A stretch of 64,000 nt of DNA, taken from contig JANRIR010000080.1 in NCBI GenBank assembly GCA_033764725.1, forward strand, positions 1-64,000. Direction: 5' to 3'. The stretch is from RI-43 sp033764725. Lineage in GTDB: Bacteria; Pseudomonadota; Alphaproteobacteria; Caulobacterales; Aquidulcibacteraceae. Numbering within the stretch: the first letter of the stretch is position 1; each line of letters starts with the position of its first letter. Shown piece after piece: positions 42,756 to 50,994 of the stretch. The notes beneath the pieces were generated by a model. That model searched no databases. It was not told where the DNA came from and saw nothing but the letters and a program-made list of their open reading frames with translations. Position numbers and translations under genes: made by a program.

Positions 42756-43520
42756 TTGGATCGCAAACTTTTTGATCTCGACGGACGCTGCGCGCTGGTG
42801 ACCGGCGGGTCGCGCGGGCTTGGCCTGCAGATAGCCGAAGCGCTCGGCGCCTATGGCGCGCGGCTCGTCATCACCGCGCGCAAGGAAGCTGAACTAGCGG
42901 CCGCCGCCGAGCATTTGAAGGCGCGGGGCGTCGAGGTCGCCTATGCGACGGCCGACATGACCCGCGAGGACGACATCGCCCGCATCGCCGCGTTTGCGCA
43001 GGACGCGCTCGGGCGCATCGACATTCTCGTCAACAATGCCGGCGCCAGCTGGGGCGCGCCGACGGAGGATCATCCCCTCGACGCGTGGGACAAGATCATG
43101 AACCTCAATGTGCGCGCCCTCTTCGTGCTGTCGCAGCAGGTGGCCAGGCTGTCGATGATTCCCAATCGCTACGGGCGCATCATCAACATGTCGTCGATGG
43201 CGGGCCTGCGCGGCGCCGACGGGCTTGTGGCCTACAACACCAGCAAGGGCGCGGTGATCAATTTCACGCGCGCGCTGGCCGCTTCCTGGGGCAAGTACGG
43301 CGTCACCGCCAACGCCATCGCGCCAGGCATGTTCGCCACCCGCATGACGAAGGGGACGTTCGAACGGGTCGGCGTCGAGCGCTTCGCCAACGCCGCGCCG
43401 CTCGGCCGCATCGGCGACGCGGAAGATTTGAAAGGCGCGGTGCTGCTGTTCGCCAGCGACGCCGGCAAACACATCACGGGCCAGACGCTCGCCGTGGACG
43501 GCGGCGTGACCGCGGTGTGA
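42756..43520 (+). CDS. SDR-family oxidoreductase
   Basis: A 254-residue classical short-chain dehydrogenase. TGGSRGLGLQ is the nucleotide motif, NNAGAS is present, and the catalytic Ser and YxxxK are in NMSSMAG and YNTSKGA. The start is TTG (42756) with GGGAGG 5 bases upstream; no ATG fits. It is adjacent to the crotonase gene and controlled by the divergent TetR, which suggests it oxidises a hydroxyacyl or alcohol intermediate. Confidence 0.93.
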   Translation: MDRKLFDLDGRCALVTGGSRGLGLQIAEALGAYGARLVITARKEAELAAAAEHLKARGVEVAYATADMTREDDIARIAAFAQDALGRIDILVNNAGASWGAPTEDHPLDAWDKIMNLNVRALFVLSQQVARLSMIPNRYGRIINMSSMAGLRGADGLVAYNTSKGAVINFTRALAASWGKYGVTANAIAPGMFATRMTKGTFERVGVERFANAAPLGRIGDAEDLKGAVLLFASDAGKHITGQTLAVDGGVTAV

Positions 43521-43548
43521 CCCCAACACGCAACCAGGGAGGCAATCC

Positions 43549-44334
43549 ATGACGCAAGGCGGCGATGGGCAGGTGCGCAGCGAGCGCGTCGATCACGTGC
43601 TCAAGATCACCATCGACAATCCGACGAAGAAGAACGCCTTCATTCCCGACATGATGGCGCAATTGAGCGCGGCGCTGACGCTGCTCGACGCCGACGACGA
43701 TCTGCGCGTCGGCGTGCTGTGCGCGGAGGGCGACCACTTCACCGCGGGTCTCGACATGCCGAAATTTTTCGGCCCCACCGCCACGGCCAAGCCCTTGGCG
43801 CCCGGCGCGGTCGATCCGTTCGGCCTTGCGAACCAGTTGAAAAAGCCGCTCGTCACCGCCGTGCAGGGCATCTGCTACACCGTCGGGATCGAGATCGCGC
43901 TGGCGGGCGACATCATCATCGCAGCAGAGGACACGCGCTTCTGCCAGATGGAGGCCAAGCGCGGCATCGCGCCCCTCGGCGGCGCGCATTTCCGCTACAT
44001 CACGCGCGCGGGATGGGGCGATGCGATGTACCACCTCTTCGTGTGCGACGAATTCGGCGCCGCGGAAGCGCGTCGCATCGGGCTGGTGCAGGAGGTGACG
44101 CCGGTCGGCCAGCAGATCGACCGCGCCATGCACATCGCCAAACTCATCGCCGCCAACGCGCCGCTCGGCGTGCAGGTCACCAAAGAGGCCGGCCGGCGCT
44201 TCATCGCTGCGGCCGAACAGGCCGCGATCGCCGCCATCGCCGACGTGCGCGCACGCGTGATGAACAGCGAAGACGCGGCGGAAGGGATACGGTCTTTTGT
44301 TGAGCGACGCGCGGCGGTGTTTACTGGGCGGTGA
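43549..44334 (+). CDS. Enoyl-CoA hydratase/isomerase (crotonase) family protein
   Basis: A 261-residue crotonase. The oxyanion-hole segments are HFTAGLDMPKFF and AVQGICYTVGIEIALAGDII, with EDTRFCQMEAKRGIAPLGG following. The region usually holding the two catalytic glutamates reads GAHFRYITRAGWGDAM, so hydratase activity is less certain than CoA-thioester binding; isomerase or hydrolase activity is possible. ATG 43549 follows GGGAGG. It forms a two-gene unit with the SDR gene. Confidence 0.9.
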   Translation: MTQGGDGQVRSERVDHVLKITIDNPTKKNAFIPDMMAQLSAALTLLDADDDLRVGVLCAEGDHFTAGLDMPKFFGPTATAKPLAPGAVDPFGLANQLKKPLVTAVQGICYTVGIEIALAGDIIIAAEDTRFCQMEAKRGIAPLGGAHFRYITRAGWGDAMYHLFVCDEFGAAEARRIGLVQEVTPVGQQIDRAMHIAKLIAANAPLGVQVTKEAGRRFIAAAEQAAIAAIADVRARVMNSEDAAEGIRSFVERRAAVFTGR

Positions 44335-44347
44335 GCGGAAACACCGC
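44314..44347. terminator. Inverted repeat at convergent crotonase-xseA junction
   Basis: GCGGTGTTT (44314-44322) pairs with AAACACCGC (44339-44347), a 9-bp perfect stem with a 16-base loop containing the crotonase stop codon. T/A-rich stem ends give short T runs on both strands, consistent with a bidirectional terminator. Confidence 0.5.
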
Positions 44348-44349
44348 GG

Positions 44350-45753
44350 CTACAGCAAACTTCCCTGTCCTGCGTCGCTTTTGCGTGCGCGCTTTGGCGG
44401 CTCGCCGCCGATCACCGCCGGCGCAGCGCCGTCATCGAAGCCGATCTGCACCGCATCGCCTGCGTTCAGCTCCGCTGCCCGGCGCACCAGCGATCCGTCC
44501 GGCCGCGTCACCAGCGCGAAGCCGCGCTTCAGGGCGCTTTTGTGCGACAGGCTCTCGAGAACGCGGGCCATGGACGTCACCGCATCGCCCTTGCGCCGCA
44601 GCGACACGCGCAGCGCCTGCGCCAAGCGATTGTGCAAATCAGAAACCTTCTGGCTGCGGCGCGCAGCATCCTGGCGCAGCGCTTCCGGCCGCAGGCGGGC
44701 GCTGGCGCGATCGAGCTTGGCTTGCGCGGCGCGGACATTGGCGAGCAGCGCAAAGCCGAGCCGCTCGGACAAACGGTCATAACGCTGCTGCGCCGCGCCC
44801 AGCATCGACTCCGGGCGCGGCAGGCGCGCGGCGAGCCCGCGCACGTTCGCGCGCCGAAGCTCCACGCCGCGCACCAGCGCGCCGCGCAGGCGCGCGCCCA
44901 GCGTTTCGGTGCGTTCGATCAATTCGGCGCGCACCGGCACAGCTTTTTCCGCCGCGCCCGTCGGCGTCGGCGCACGCAGATCGGAGGCGAAATCGATCAG
45001 CGTGGTGTCGGTCTCGTGGCCCACCGCCGAGATCAGCGGGATACGGCTTTCCGCGGCAGCGCGCACGACGATCTCTTCATTGAACGCCCACAAATCCTCG
45101 ATCGAGCCGCCGCCGCGCGCCACGATCAAAACATCAGGCCGCGGGATCGCGCCGCCTTCGGGCAAGGCGTTGAAGCCGCGGATGGCGGCGGCGACCTGGC
45201 CCGCCGCCTGCTCGCCCTGCACCAGCACAGGCCATAACAGCACGCGACGCGGAAACCGCTCCTGCAAACGATGGAGAATGTCGCGGATCACGGCGCCCGT
45301 GGGCGAGGTGACGACGCCGATCACCGCCGGCAGCGCGGGGATCGGTTTCTTTCGCTCCGGCGCAAACAAGCCCTCCGCCGCCAGCCGCGCCTTCAACTTC
45401 TCCAATTGCGCAAGCAATGCGCCGACGCCGGCGGGCTCGAGCCTGTCAGCGACGAGCTGATATTGCGATTTGGCCGGGAAGGTCGTCAGCTTGCCTTCGG
45501 CGACGACCTCGAGCCCCTCCTCCGGGCGGAATTTGAGTGCGCCGACATTGCCCTTCCACATCACCAGCGAGATCGAGGCCTGGCCGTCCTTCAGGTCGGC
45601 GTAGAGGTGGCCCGACTTCGCCACGATGACGCGCCCGAGTTCTCCCCGCACGCGGACCCGATCGAACGTGGTCTCCATCGTCCGCTTCACGGCGAAGGCG
45701 AGTTCGGAGACGGAGAGTTCGGTCAGGTTCGAGGCGAGCGCTGTGTCGGGCAT
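44350..45753 (-). CDS. xseA: Exodeoxyribonuclease VII large subunit XseA
   Basis: XseA is the catalytic subunit of ExoVII, which degrades single-stranded DNA. The 467-residue protein has the N-terminal OB-fold (LSVSELAFAVKRTMETTFDRVRVRGELG), the central nuclease domain with VGVVTSPTGAVIRDI, DVLIVARGGGSIEDLWAFNEE and ISAVGHETDTTLIDFASDLR, a long helical arm, and a C-terminal segment (LKRGFALVTRPDGSLV). ATG 45753 fits the family. It is divergent from purD across 71 bases. Confidence 0.95.
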   Translation of the reverse strand: MPDTALASNLTELSVSELAFAVKRTMETTFDRVRVRGELGRVIVAKSGHLYADLKDGQASISLVMWKGNVGALKFRPEEGLEVVAEGKLTTFPAKSQYQLVADRLEPAGVGALLAQLEKLKARLAAEGLFAPERKKPIPALPAVIGVVTSPTGAVIRDILHRLQERFPRRVLLWPVLVQGEQAAGQVAAAIRGFNALPEGGAIPRPDVLIVARGGGSIEDLWAFNEEIVVRAAAESRIPLISAVGHETDTTLIDFASDLRAPTPTGAAEKAVPVRAELIERTETLGARLRGALVRGVELRRANVRGLAARLPRPESMLGAAQQRYDRLSERLGFALLANVRAAQAKLDRASARLRPEALRQDAARRSQKVSDLHNRLAQALRVSLRRKGDAVTSMARVLESLSHKSALKRGFALVTRPDGSLVRRAAELNAGDAVQIGFDDGAAPAVIGGEPPKRARKSDAGQGSLL

Positions 45754-45824
45754 GGGGATACTATAGGCCGACTCGACCGCGGCGCGCGCGTTGACGCCGC
45801 AGCTGTGTCCGCGACAGTGCGGGG

Positions 45825-47099
45825 ATGAAGATTCTCATCGTCGGGTCGGGCGGGCGCGAGCACGCCCTGGGCTGGAAGCTTGCGCAGAGCCCGCTGGTCG
45901 CGGAGGTGCTGTCTGCGCCGGGCAATCCCGGGCTGGCAGATCTGGGCCGGACCTTCGCCGTGAAGGCCGAGGACGCCGCCGAAATCGCCGCCCTGGCGGT
46001 GCGCGAGCGCGCGGATCTGGTGGTCGTCGGGCCCGAGGCGCCGCTCGCGGCCGGCCTCGCAGACCGGCTCGCGCAGCTCGGCATCGCGGTTTTCGGGCCG
46101 AGCGCTGCGGCGGCCGAGTTGGAAGCCTCCAAGGCGTTCATGAAGGAGTTCTGCGGCCGCCACGCCATCCCCACCGCCGATTATCGCGTGTTCGACGACG
46201 CCATCCGCGCCAAGGCCTATCTCGGCACGCGCGAACCGCCCTTCGTGGTCAAGGCCGACGGGCTGGCGGGCGGCAAGGGCGTGATCATCGCGCAGACGCG
46301 CGGCGAGGCCGACCGCGCGGTCGATGAAATCCTGTTCCTGCGCAAGTTCGGCACGGCGGGGCAGCGCATCGTCATCGAGGATTTCCTGCCGGGCGAGGAA
46401 GCGAGCTTTTTCGCCCTGTGCGATGGCGAGACAGCCCTGCCGCTGGCGGCGGCGCAGGATCACAAGCGCGCCTATGACGGCGACAAGGGGCCCAATACCG
46501 GCGGCATGGGGGCCTATTCGCCCGCCCCGGTCTTCACCGACGCCGTGCGCGATCAGACGATGGCGGAGATCATCCTGCCGACCGTGCGCGGCATGGCCGC
46601 CGAGGGGCGCCCGTTCAAGGGCGTGCTGTTCGCGGGCCTCATGGTGACGCCGGCTGGGCCAAAGCTGATTGAATACAATGTCCGTTTCGGCGATCCCGAG
46701 TGCCAGACGCTGATGGCGCGGCTCGACAGCGACCTCGCGCCGCCCCTGCTGGCCGCGGCGACCGGCGGGCTGGGCGCGATGACCGCGCCGGCCTGGAAGG
46801 CCGCGCACGCCGCAACGATCGTGCTGGCCGCGCAAGGCTATCCCGATGAGCCGCTCCTGGGCTCGATCATCCGCGGCGTGCCGGAGGCGTCGGCGATGGA
46901 GGGCGTCACGGTGTTCCACGCCGGCGCCCGGCGCGACGAGGACGGCCTGCTGCGCGCCGCCGGCGGTCGGGCGCTCAACGTCACCGCCATCGGCGCGACG
47001 CTGCGCGAAGCGGTCGACCGCGCCTACGCCGCCGCCGCCCGCATCGACTGGCCCGGCGGCTTCTATCGCCGCGACATCGCCTGGCGCGCGCTCAGCTGA
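45825..47099 (+). CDS. purD: Phosphoribosylamine-glycine ligase PurD
   Basis: PurD (GAR synthetase) ligates glycine to phosphoribosylamine in de novo purine synthesis. The 424-residue ATP-grasp protein starts MKILIVGSGGREHALGWKL, and shows PFVVKADGLAGGKGVIIA, AQDHKRAYDGDKGPNTGGMG and IEYNVRFGDPECQ. The 3' end overlaps the convergent PIN toxin gene by 8 bases. Confidence 0.96.
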   Translation: MKILIVGSGGREHALGWKLAQSPLVAEVLSAPGNPGLADLGRTFAVKAEDAAEIAALAVRERADLVVVGPEAPLAAGLADRLAQLGIAVFGPSAAAAELEASKAFMKEFCGRHAIPTADYRVFDDAIRAKAYLGTREPPFVVKADGLAGGKGVIIAQTRGEADRAVDEILFLRKFGTAGQRIVIEDFLPGEEASFFALCDGETALPLAAAQDHKRAYDGDKGPNTGGMGAYSPAPVFTDAVRDQTMAEIILPTVRGMAAEGRPFKGVLFAGLMVTPAGPKLIEYNVRFGDPECQTLMARLDSDLAPPLLAAATGGLGAMTAPAWKAAHAATIVLAAQGYPDEPLLGSIIRGVPEASAMEGVTVFHAGARRDEDGLLRAAGGRALNVTAIGATLREAVDRAYAAAARIDWPGGFYRRDIAWRALS

Positions 47100-47511
47100 T
47101 CGCCGCGCAGGGCAGGCCGATGCTGCGCGCAGCCTGCATCAGGCCCCGGTCGAAGGTAGCGAGCATGGCGCCGAGGCGCTCAGCGGCGGCCAGATGCAAG
47201 GCATCGCCGGCGCGGATGTTCAATGCCGCGTCGGCGACGAATGACCGCGCGCGATGAAAATCGATGCGTGCAAGGGCAATCGGCGCATTGGCTGCGAGCA
47301 AGGCGTCGAGCGCACCGTTCACCGCATCCGCCTCATGCGCGGCAATTGATTTGACGCGGACACGGAGGGAGAGCGCGCTGGAGAACTCCGTCACCGCCCA
47401 CTCTGAGATGATCAGCGGCTGGCCGACGGTCGCCACGAAGGTGTGCACCGCCGGCGTTGTGCCTTCGGTCAGAAACAGCGGCAAGAGCGCGCTGGTGTCG
47501 AAATAGACCAT
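47092..47511 (-). CDS. PIN-domain ribonuclease toxin (VapC-like)
   Basis: A 139-residue PIN-domain protein. Acidic metal sites are at VYFDTSALL (Asp5), ISEWAVTEF (Glu), NIRAGDALHLAAA (Asp) and ATFDRGLMQAA (Asp). VapC toxins cleave tRNA or rRNA and halt translation. It starts 6 bases after the stop of the Phd-like antitoxin gene upstream on the same strand. Its 3' end runs 8 bases into the end of purD, so the module has been inserted or trimmed tightly against a housekeeping gene. Confidence 0.88.
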   Translation of the reverse strand: MVYFDTSALLPLFLTEGTTPAVHTFVATVGQPLIISEWAVTEFSSALSLRVRVKSIAAHEADAVNGALDALLAANAPIALARIDFHRARSFVADAALNIRAGDALHLAAAERLGAMLATFDRGLMQAARSIGLPCAAIS

Positions 47512-47517
47512 CGCGCG

Positions 47518-47766
47518 TCAGCCGGTTTCCTCATCGCGCATCCGACGGATGAGATCGGCGCTGGACTCGGTCAGCGGCTTGCTCGGCGTGACGCGGTGGC
47601 GGGCGAGCCACTCCAGATCGATCTTGCCCGGCGCGGGGGCTTGCGGCGTCAAAGCCACGACGGGTTTGCCGTGGCGGGTGATGACGATCGACTCGCCGTC
47701 GAGCGCGGCGTTGATCAATGCGGAAAGGTTCGCCTTGGCCTCGGCGACGGACACGTGTCTGGTCAA
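47518..47766 (-). CDS. Phd/YefM-type antitoxin
   Basis: An 82-residue antitoxin. The N-terminal DNA-binding domain is RHVSVAEAKANLSALINAAL followed by GESIVITRHGKPVVALTP, a Phd/YefM-type pattern; the C-terminal part binds the toxin. I chose the TTG at 47766 because GGAGG (47776-47772) lies 5 bases upstream. An ATG at 47778 and one at 47811 are in frame, but they lie on or before the operator. The pairing of a Phd-type antitoxin with a PIN toxin is common. It probably represses its own promoter through the palindrome at 47777-47806. Confidence 0.85.
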   Translation of the reverse strand: MTRHVSVAEAKANLSALINAALDGESIVITRHGKPVVALTPQAPAPGKIDLEWLARHRVTPSKPLTESSADLIRRMRDEETG

Positions 47767-47776
47767 GGCGACCTCC

Positions 47777-47806
47777 ATATTATGACTATAATTATGGTCA
47801 TAATAT
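47777..47806. promoter_or_regulatory. 30-bp near-perfect palindromic operator of the toxin-antitoxin pair
   Basis: ATATTATGAC at 47777-47786 is mirrored by GTCATAATAT at 47797-47806; the centre ATAATTAT (47788-47795) is itself palindromic. Only the pair 47787/47796 mismatches. It covers the -10 box and the expected start of the antitoxin transcript and is the most A/T-rich stretch of the region. Confidence 0.8.
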
Positions 47807-47828
47807 CGCATCCATTGCGGGACCGCAA
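47800..47828 (-). promoter_or_regulatory. Predicted promoter of the antitoxin-toxin operon
   Basis: On the minus strand TTGCGG (47828-47823), 17 bases, TATTAT (47805-47800). The -10 box lies inside the palindrome. The transcript would begin near 47793, giving a leader of about 27 bases before the TTG start. Confidence 0.65.
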
Positions 47829-47894
47829 CGCCGCTACGGCGCCTTGCCGGCGGCGGCCCAATCTCCCAAACATGGGCGTATCGGGAGAAACGCC

Positions 47895-48980
47895 ATGGCG
47901 GAAACCGCAGACGTCAACGCGCAAGAAGCCTTTTCCGGGACCAAGCCGGTGGAGGAGCGCCACCGCATAGACGAAGCCAATTTGAAGGCCTGGCTCGAGG
48001 CGAACGTCGATGGTTTCGCGGGGCCCCTGGAGGTGCGCCAGTTCAAGGGCGGGCAATCCAACCCGACCTATCAATTGGTTACGCCGACGCAGCAATATGT
48101 CCTGCGCCGCAAGCCGCCGGGAAAGCTGCTGCCGTCAGCGCACGCGGTCGATCGCGAATTCCGGGTGATCTCCGCGCTCTACCCGACGGGCTTTCCGGTC
48201 GCCAAGCCCTATGGCCTGTGCGTCGATGAAGGCGTCATCGGCACGATGTTCTACGTGATGGACAATGTCGAAGGACGCATCCTGTGGGACGGCTCGCTGC
48301 CGGGGTCGACACCCGCCGAACGGCGCGCGATTTACGAGGCGAAGATCGCCACGCTAGCGAAGCTGCACACCACCGATTACGTCAAGGTCGGCCTCGAGGA
48401 TTTCGGCAAGGCAGGCTCATACTTCGCGCGTCAGATCAGCCGCTGGACCAAGCAATATCAGCTCTCCGAGACCATGACGATTCCGGAGATGAACAAGCTG
48501 ATCGACTGGCTGCCGCAGACCATTCCGCCCGGCGAAACCACCACGATCGTGCATGGCGATTACCGCCTCGACAACATGATCCTGCACCCCACCGAGCCGC
48601 GCGTGATCGCGGTGCTGGACTGGGAATTGTCGACGCTTGGCGATCCGTTGGGCGACTTCACCTATCATCTGATGAATTGGGTGATGGAGAGCAATCAGCG
48701 CTCGGGGCTCGCCAATCTCGACCTCCCTGCGCTCGGCATCCCGACGATGGAGGAGTATGTTGCGCTCTATTGCAAACATACCGGGCGCCGCGAAATCGCC
48801 CATCTGGACTGGTATTTCGCCTATAACATGTTCCGTCTCGCCGGCATTCTCCAGGGCATCGTCGGGCGGGTGCGCGACGGCACGGCGGCGAGTACCATGG
48901 CGGAATCGAACGCCGAACGCGTCGTGCCTCTGGCGCAGGCGGCCTATCGTTTCGCAGTGAAGGCCGGCATGCCGGCCTGA
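47895..48980 (+). CDS. Phosphotransferase-family protein, ACAD10 kinase-like
   Basis: A 361-residue APH/choline-kinase-fold protein. The catalytic loop is IVHGDYRLDNMILHP, followed by the DxD-like VLDWELSTLGDPLGD. N-terminal FKGGQSNPTYQL (nucleotide loop) and YVLRRKPPGKLLPSAHAVDRE match the group whose eukaryotic relatives are fused to acyl-CoA dehydrogenases (ACAD10/11) and phosphorylate 4-hydroxyacyl-CoA. Two acyl-CoA dehydrogenases lie 6-11 kb away. The ATG at 47895 follows GGGAGAAA. Confidence 0.88.
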   Translation: MAETADVNAQEAFSGTKPVEERHRIDEANLKAWLEANVDGFAGPLEVRQFKGGQSNPTYQLVTPTQQYVLRRKPPGKLLPSAHAVDREFRVISALYPTGFPVAKPYGLCVDEGVIGTMFYVMDNVEGRILWDGSLPGSTPAERRAIYEAKIATLAKLHTTDYVKVGLEDFGKAGSYFARQISRWTKQYQLSETMTIPEMNKLIDWLPQTIPPGETTTIVHGDYRLDNMILHPTEPRVIAVLDWELSTLGDPLGDFTYHLMNWVMESNQRSGLANLDLPALGIPTMEEYVALYCKHTGRREIAHLDWYFAYNMFRLAGILQGIVGRVRDGTAASTMAESNAERVVPLAQAAYRFAVKAGMPA

Positions 48981-48997
48981 CAGATGGGATTGCCGCC

Positions 48998-49363
48998 ATG
49001 CGCGCGCTCGCGGTCTTGTTCGCCTTGACGCTGTGGGCCTGCGCGCCCGCGCAGCCCGACGCCGACGACGCCGCCGCGCCCGCCCCGCGGGCTCTGCCGG
49101 ACGATCCGCGCGAGCTTCTGATCGAGTGCGGCGGCGCGCTGGTGGCGCAGCACGGCCTCGACCCCGCCGCTGCGGCGCCGACGCTCGGCACCCCGGCCGA
49201 GACCGCCTATTGGACGGTGCTGGCGCTGATGGACAAAGAGCCCGGCCTGGAGGGCGCCGCCGGCAAGGCCGCCGCCGCCGCCCGCGCCGCGACCTGGGCC
49301 ACCCGGCCGGCGGGCGACCGCGCCGAGCGCGCAGCGCTCTGCCTGGCGCGCTTTCAGGGCTAG
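48998..49363 (+). CDS. Small lipoprotein, hypothetical
   Basis: A 121-residue protein with a lipoprotein-like signal (RALAVLFALTLWAC, lipobox LWAC at residue 15) and an Ala-rich body with two cysteines (IECGG and ALCLARF) that could form a disulfide. No family recognised. It follows the phosphotransferase by 17 bases, so it may be co-transcribed. Confidence 0.6.
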   Translation: MRALAVLFALTLWACAPAQPDADDAAAPAPRALPDDPRELLIECGGALVAQHGLDPAAAAPTLGTPAETAYWTVLALMDKEPGLEGAAGKAAAAARAATWATRPAGDRAERAALCLARFQG

Positions 49364-49406
49364 CGCCGGCTTGCGCCCCGGCGGCGCATCCGCCACAAGC
49401 CCGGGC

Positions 49407-49586
49407 ATGAGCGACAAACGCAAGAAAAGAAACCGCGCCCGCAACGCCGGCATCGGGATCGGCGCGGCGGTGATCGCGGCGCTGGCGGTCGTCGGCGGCC
49501 TGACCGCGATGAGCGTCGGCGGCGGCGCGCCGACCGCCCCCCACGGCGCAGACGCCCACGACGCCAAGGCTGACGCAGCGCATTGA
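49407..49586 (+). CDS. Small membrane protein, hypothetical
   Basis: A 59-residue protein: a basic N-terminus (MSDKRKKRNRARN), one hydrophobic segment (AGIGIGAAVIAALAVVGGL) and an Ala/His/Asp-rich periplasmic tail ending HGADAHDAKADAAH. No recognised family. A strong ribosome-binding site is not evident. The histidine-rich tail might bind metal, which is only a guess. Confidence 0.5.
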   Translation: MSDKRKKRNRARNAGIGIGAAVIAALAVVGGLTAMSVGGGAPTAPHGADAHDAKADAAH

Positions 49587-49652
49587 CCGCCCGCCCTGAG
49601 GCAAGCCATCCTCGCGCGTGAAGGCCGAGGGATGCGGCCAGGTGGGATGGCG

Positions 49653-50948
49653 ATGATCCGATTGCTGGCCGCAGCGGCGGTCTTTCTGGCGGTGCTGTTC
49701 GGCGTCGCCCTGGCGCAGGACGCGCCGCGCACCGTGATCCATGCGGGACGGATTCTGGCGGACCCGGCGACCGGCCGCGTCGAGACGCAGCGCAGCATCC
49801 TGGTTGGCCAGGACGGGACCGTTCAACGCATTGAGAACGGCTATGTGCGCCCCGAGGGCGCGCAGATCGTCGACTTGACTGGCGCCTTCGTGCTGCCGGG
49901 GCTGATCGACAGCCACGTGCACCTGACCAGTGAATTGGGGCCGACCCAGCTTCTCGACGAAGTTCAGCTGACCGCCGCAGACGACGCGCTGCGTGGCGCG
50001 GAGAACGCTCGCATCACACTTGAGGCGGGGTTCACCACGGTGGCCGATCTCGGCGCGCGCAATGACGCCATCTTCGCGCTGCGGCGCGCCATCGCGGAGC
50101 GCCGTGTGCCGGGCCCGCGCATCATCGCCTCGGGCTTCGCGGTGACGCCGGACGGCGGTCATGGCGACGTCAACGGCTTTGCGCCGAGCGTCATCGATGT
50201 GATGCGCAGCCCTGGCGCGTGTTCGGGCGCAGACGCCTGCCGCCGCGCGACGCGCCGCCAGGTGCAGGCGGGCGCCGACGTGATCAAGATCACGGCGACA
50301 GGCGGCGTATTGTCCAACACCGCCGCCGGCGTCGATCTGCAATTGTCGGATGCGGAGCTCGCAGCCATCGTCGAGGCCGCGCACGCCATGGGCCGCCGCG
50401 TAACCGCGCACGCCCATGGCGCAGGCGGGATCAGCGCCGCGCTTCGCGCAGGCGTCGATTCGATCGAGCATGGGTCCTACGCCGACGCGGACTCGCTGCG
50501 CCTTTTCCGCAGCACGCGCGCCTATCTGGTGCCGACGATCCTGGCCGGCGTGACGGTCGAGGAATTGGCCGATTCCGGCGGCGTGCTTACGCCGGCGCAG
50601 GCGTTCAAGGCGCGCGAGGTCGGCTCGCGGATGCGCGCGACGATCCGCGAGGCGCGCCGCCTGGGCGTGCGCGTCGCCTTCGGCACCGACAGCGGCGTTT
50701 CCGAGCACGGGCGCAATGCGCGCGAGTTCGAGTTCCTGGTAGAGGGCGGCTATTCGCCCCTCGAGGCGATCCAGATCGCCACGATCCACGCGGCCGACCA
50801 TTTGCAGCTGAACGGCGTCGCCGGCCGCATCGCCCCTGGCTACTCGGCCGACATCATCGCCGTCGCGGACGACCCCCTGGCCGATGTGCGGGCGCTGCAG
50901 GCGGTGTCTTTCGTGATGGCGCGCGGCGTCATCCACAAGGGGCCGTAA
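49653..50948 (+). CDS. Exported amidohydrolase (imidazolonepropionase/prolidase-like)
   Basis: A 431-residue secreted amidohydrolase. Signal peptide MIRLLAAAAVFLAVLFGVALAQ, then FVLPGLIDSHVHL (metal HxH), the lysine in DVIKITATGGVLS, TAHAHGAGG, SIEHGSYAD and the catalytic aspartate in FGTDSGVSEHG. This is the group of periplasmic Xaa-Pro dipeptidase-like metallo-amidohydrolases. ATG 49653 with AGGTGGG 6 bases upstream is preferred; ATG 49632 is an alternative. Substrate unknown. Confidence 0.87.
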   Translation: MIRLLAAAAVFLAVLFGVALAQDAPRTVIHAGRILADPATGRVETQRSILVGQDGTVQRIENGYVRPEGAQIVDLTGAFVLPGLIDSHVHLTSELGPTQLLDEVQLTAADDALRGAENARITLEAGFTTVADLGARNDAIFALRRAIAERRVPGPRIIASGFAVTPDGGHGDVNGFAPSVIDVMRSPGACSGADACRRATRRQVQAGADVIKITATGGVLSNTAAGVDLQLSDAELAAIVEAAHAMGRRVTAHAHGAGGISAALRAGVDSIEHGSYADADSLRLFRSTRAYLVPTILAGVTVEELADSGGVLTPAQAFKAREVGSRMRATIREARRLGVRVAFGTDSGVSEHGRNAREFEFLVEGGYSPLEAIQIATIHAADHLQLNGVAGRIAPGYSADIIAVADDPLADVRALQAVSFVMARGVIHKGP

Positions 50949-50994
50949 CGCAGCGGGGCTTGCATCTGGCGGCAACCGCACGCACCCACGCGCC

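Noticed and set aside
47787..47792. TATAAT on the + strand as promoter for the phosphotransferase
   Set aside because: No -35 box at the right distance; it is part of the palindromic operator.
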